Source: Shinisaurus crocodilurus
Lineage: Eukaryota; Chordata; Lepidosauria; Squamata; Shinisauridae
Length of the DNA stretch: 64,000 nt
Direction of reading: 5' to 3'
Assembly: GCA_021292165.1 (NCBI GenBank)
Contig: CM037888.1
Location: 28,075,140 to 28,139,139, forward strand
Below are positions 61,260 through 64,000 of this stretch, in pieces. Made by a program: the position numbers and the translations under genes. The notes beneath the pieces were generated by a model. That model was not told where the DNA came from, ran no database searches, and saw nothing but the letters and a program-made list of their open reading frames with translations. How positions within the stretch are numbered: position 1 is the first letter of the stretch; every line of letters begins with the position of its first letter.

Positions 61260-61760
61260 ACATGGATATTGAAATTAGCGATGAACAAATGCACACGCCC
61301 TTCCCTGGAGACTGAGAAATTATGCTTGTCTTGTCAAAACACTGTCCATTCCATTTTCTCTCAGTTTCTCATTTTCCCCGTCTTAATTTCGGGTCATCCT
61401 GAACTTTGAGAATTTCTCCAGTCTTAACTTTGGTTCATCCTGAACTCTGAGATTTTATTTTATTTTTTAAAATATGTGCATGAAAATCCATGAGCATTTT
61501 TGTGCACTTTTCTCCTAATGAATGCAAATGTTGCCTAATATAAAACATTTTTGCAAGCAGTTATGCTAATATAATGCATATTTGAACATTATTTTCTCAA
61601 ATATATGCATTTTTATTAAAGAACTCCATGGCATAATTTGTAAAAATGTACATTTGGGAGGCTAGCTGACTTTCAAATTGCATAGTGGTTCGAAAGTGCG
61701 AAATTGGGCAAGTCTGCATTAAAATGTGAACTGAATTAATTTCTACCCCATCCCTACGAA
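61260..61760 (+). repeat. GCATTTTT-rich dispersed element, diverged
   Basis: ATGTGCATGAAAATCCATG, TGCATATTTGAACATTATTT, ATATATGCATTTTTATTAAA and the CTACCCCATCCCTA end at 61754. Consistent with a fifth copy. Confidence 0.4.
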
Positions 61761-61860
61761 ATTCATCAGAGGTTTCTCCTGAGGATGCACCACAAAACTT
61801 GCTTGCGGTTTTGCAATGGGGTGAAATTTCCGTGGCAACTCCAACTTCCTTCATTTACGT

Positions 61861-61998
61861 CAGGGGTGGGGAACCTGTCTCCCTCCAGATGTTGTTGGAG
61901 TACAACCCACATCATTCCTGGTCATTCACCATGCTGGCTTGGGCAGATGGGAACTGGAAGCCACCAACATCTGGGGGGGCACAAATTCTCCACCTCTG
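61861..61998. mobile_element. Palindromic hAT-type MITE (6), old
   Basis: CAGGGGTGGGGAACCTG start, ATTCTCCACCTCTG end, with CTCCAGATGTTGTTGGAG / CCACCAACATCTGGGGG arms. No clear target duplication. Confidence 0.65.
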
Positions 61999-62084
61999 CG
62001 TGGTATCACTGGTTATGTCAAATTTCTCTAGCCATACAGGAAAAAAGTGGCAAAACCTCGTTAATTTCTGTGTATTCTATTAAC

Positions 62085-62275
62085 ATAGGGTGTTGTCCTA
62101 TTCTAGGCTAGACTATTTGTCCACCTAGTCCAGCTCTGTCTCCTTCGATTGGTGGTAGCTGTCAAGGATCCCTGTCAGAAGTCTCTCCAATCACCTGCTA
62201 CCTGATTGTCTTTATAAGGATTGGACCTGGGACCTTTGCATACAAAACACAAGCCCTCCCAGCTATAGACCCTTC
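62085..62275 (-). mobile_element. tRNA-derived SINE, MIR/CORE-like
   Basis: GACTATTTGTCCACCTAGTC, CAGCTCTGTCTCCTTCGATT, and the inverted head GGATTGGACCTGGGACCTTT and ATACAAAACACAAGCCC. Confidence 0.55.
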
Positions 62276-62409
62276 CTGTAAAGTTTGTTCTTTAAAGAAG
62301 AGGAGCAGAGCAAGCTAACAACAAGAGATGGACACGCTACTCTTCTCCAGTTTGCCAAAGTCCACTTTGCACTTTCCCCCTTTATAATTGGAGGCATCAG
62401 CTGGAAAAA

Positions 62410-62945
62410 CAGCTGCAAGGCTGTTGAGTAGCATATCTAGAAATGACCTAGACTCATCAACACTTAAAGGGCTTTACTGGTTGCCAGTTTATTTCTGGAC
62501 CCAATTCAAAAGGCTGTTCCTTAACCTCTAAAGCTTTATGTGATCTGGGACCAGAATACTGACCCATATGAAGCCATCCAGATATGAACATCATCATTAG
62601 AGACACGACTCTGCATGTCCCTACTTTCTTCGGTGAGGTGGGTGGCTACAAGAAACAGGGTCTTTTCAGTGGTGGTACCTCAAATTTGGAAACCCTCTCC
62701 TTATCAGTTCACCTGGCACAAAATCTGACATCTTTTAGGTGCCAGGTTAACACATCCTTATCTTCCCAAGGCTTTTAATAGTTATTTTTTAGATCCTCAT
62801 TTAGCTGTCTTTGATGGAAGTGCTACTTTTGGAAATACTGTTATAAATGTTGACTGTTTTTATTTTATTTTTCATTGTACATTGTAAGCCACTTTAAATA
62901 TATATTTTATTGCAAGGCAGAATAATATTTTAAATAAATAGTGTC
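62410..62945 (+). mobile_element. L2-like LINE 3' end
   Basis: GGGCTTTACTGGTTGCCAGT, CTCTAAAGCTTTATGTGATC, TCAGTGGTGGTACCTCAAAT (VPQIW in place of APRLW), then a UTR ending CATTGTAAGCCACTTTAAAT and AATATTTTAAATAAATA. ORF broken by several stops. Confidence 0.75.
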
Positions 62946-63924
62946 TTCCAAGGGGGCTTCCAACATGTGCCACATGGCGCAATGGCCCCTTGACTGGAAG
63001 CTGTATCCTCCCATACACCTCCCTAAAATTATTCTTACAATTCACAGCAGTCTTTGCTTCCCCCTCCCTTTTAATTGCTCGCTCTCTTTCTCTTTTACAG
63101 CTCCTTTTCAGTTGCCTGTCAGACCAGTCTCCCTTATAACCCTGCGTCTAACAGAGCCATAAACCAGAAAAAAGGCAACTCATCAGAAAAAATAACAGCT
63201 GTTTTGCACCATTGCGAAACGAAATCACCATCCACTAACAGCTAGATTTAGCAGTTTGGAGGGACTGCAGAGCCAAAATTAGCTGGAGACAAGTGTGTTG
63301 TTGTTTTGGAACTGACACAGCTTCAATCAACCCTCCTAATTCATGAGTTGTTTTTTTTTTGTTTTTTTGTTTTTGCAATAATTAAAGCATGCACACATCC
63401 ACACCTCTTTTTTTTTTTTTTTTTAAGGAAAGGAAAGAAAAGGAGCTTTGAGATTGCTTGAAAAGGACTTATTTTATCTCATCATATATCTTATTCTTTT
63501 GTAGATTTTAAGTAAACTTAAGGGCATAAGCAGTGGTGAAGCTAGGGATGGTCCTTGGGACCAAAGAACAGGGCCCCACACAGCCGGCGGGGCGGGGCGG
63601 GGCGGGAGACAATAATGACCACCCAAAGAGGCTGCAGGTGATGTCGGCATAAGAAGCAAACTCCTTTTTATTCCTGTAGTCATAATGGTGCTATGATTTA
63701 AGCAAGATTAAAATGCAAAACTGCTCATGCTTAGAGGGTGTTTTTGTTTTGTTTTAAAAATCAGGGTTGGCAAATGGTTTTGATGTTCTAATTTATCAAC
63801 GATGTAGAAGTAACTGTAAAGTATGGAATAGTGGTTGTGGGGGGAGCGGGAAGAGAAACGTGTGCTTCAGAACTAAAGTAATACTTATTGTCCCAGGGCA
63901 TGGTCGGAAGGCACACGAGGCAGC
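62946..63924. promoter_or_regulatory. Unique spacer; candidate non-coding element at 63060-63340
   Basis: No gene. 63060-63340 is repeat-free (CAGCTAGATTTAGCAG, AAAATTAGCTGGAG). Poly-T at 63349-63368 and 63409-63424. (GGGGC)n, four to five Sp1-like boxes, at 63583-63605. Confidence 0.2.
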
Positions 63925-64000
63925 CCCCTTGCTGAAGCTAAGCAGGTCTGAGGCTGGTCAGTGCTTGCAGGGGAAACCACCTGGGAACCGCATGTACCTT
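63925..64000 (+). mobile_element. 5S rRNA-derived SINE, head only (runs off window)
   Basis: CTTGCTGAAGCTAAGCAGGT, CTGAGGCTGGTCAGTGCTTG and GAAACCACCTGGGAACCGCA follow the 5S rRNA middle and 3' regions with SINE-like divergence. Squamate 5S-headed SINEs are known. Downstream part not visible. Confidence 0.7.

Noticed and set aside
1..64000. CRISPR arrays, operons, prophage or toxin systems
   Set aside because: Repeats, base composition and absence of prokaryotic-type genes show this is vertebrate nuclear DNA.

Overview
This window is vertebrate nuclear DNA, most likely from a squamate reptile (a lizard rather than a bird or mammal). That is an inference from the repeats, not from any gene. 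The evidence is CR1 LINEs ending in the ATTCTATG-type tail, many L2-like LINE 3' ends, a tRNA-derived SINE resembling the Sauria-type SINE, 5S rRNA-derived SINE pieces, many hAT, mariner-like and Harbinger-like MITEs, and abundant di- and trinucleotide microsatellites. I found no intact protein-coding gene, no functional tRNA or rRNA gene, no CRISPR array and no bacterial or viral gene cluster. Every recognisable coding stretch is a decayed piece of a transposable element.

Layout. 1-190: half of a GC-rich MITE. 191-1925: unassigned. 1930-2585: LINE fragment with a C-terminal zinc finger. 3208-4172: an old dispersed element carrying SINEs and a 5S/CR1 chimera. 5536-6443: complete non-autonomous hAT element with perfect 8-bp target duplications. 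6640-7800: AT-rich dispersed elements. 7964-9085: an unexplained 373-codon open frame. 10858-12042: dimeric repeat and CR1. 13515-17786: GCATTTT-rich element, GC-rich MITE, then a long CR1 split by a truncated hAT that is flanked by a 90-bp duplication. 18601-29215: MITEs, SINEs, L2 ends and unique spacers. 29568-30114: CR1 end followed by a 17-bp hairpin. 30115-33090: mostly unique sequence plus a nested SINE/MITE. 34061-34569: a tandem array of a conserved block joined by changing trinucleotide runs. 34795-37090: L2-like LINEs. 37091-39360: unique sequence with a promoter-like cluster and microsatellites. 42453-43696: an old DNA element split by a mariner-like MITE and a solo LTR. 44112-44530: a third GC-rich element. 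47120-51409: L2, then two copies of an hAT family with GAGTC-repeat ends, the longer one carrying a transposase remnant and a nested LINE. 52201-52706: mariner-like MITE nested in another. 53450-63880: more dimeric repeat, L2, SINE and unique stretches. 63925-64000: 5S-derived SINE running off the end.

The unique AT-rich stretches (about 12660-13110, 22680-23280, 30380-30900, 32600-32900, 55380-55870, 57200-57420, 63060-63340) could be conserved non-coding elements of a gene-poor developmental locus or a long intron. That is only a guess from their repeat-free, homeobox-like TAAT-rich character. There are no genes here that work together. The biology that can be read is a layered record of transposition, with several insertions dated relative to each other by nesting and target-site duplications.
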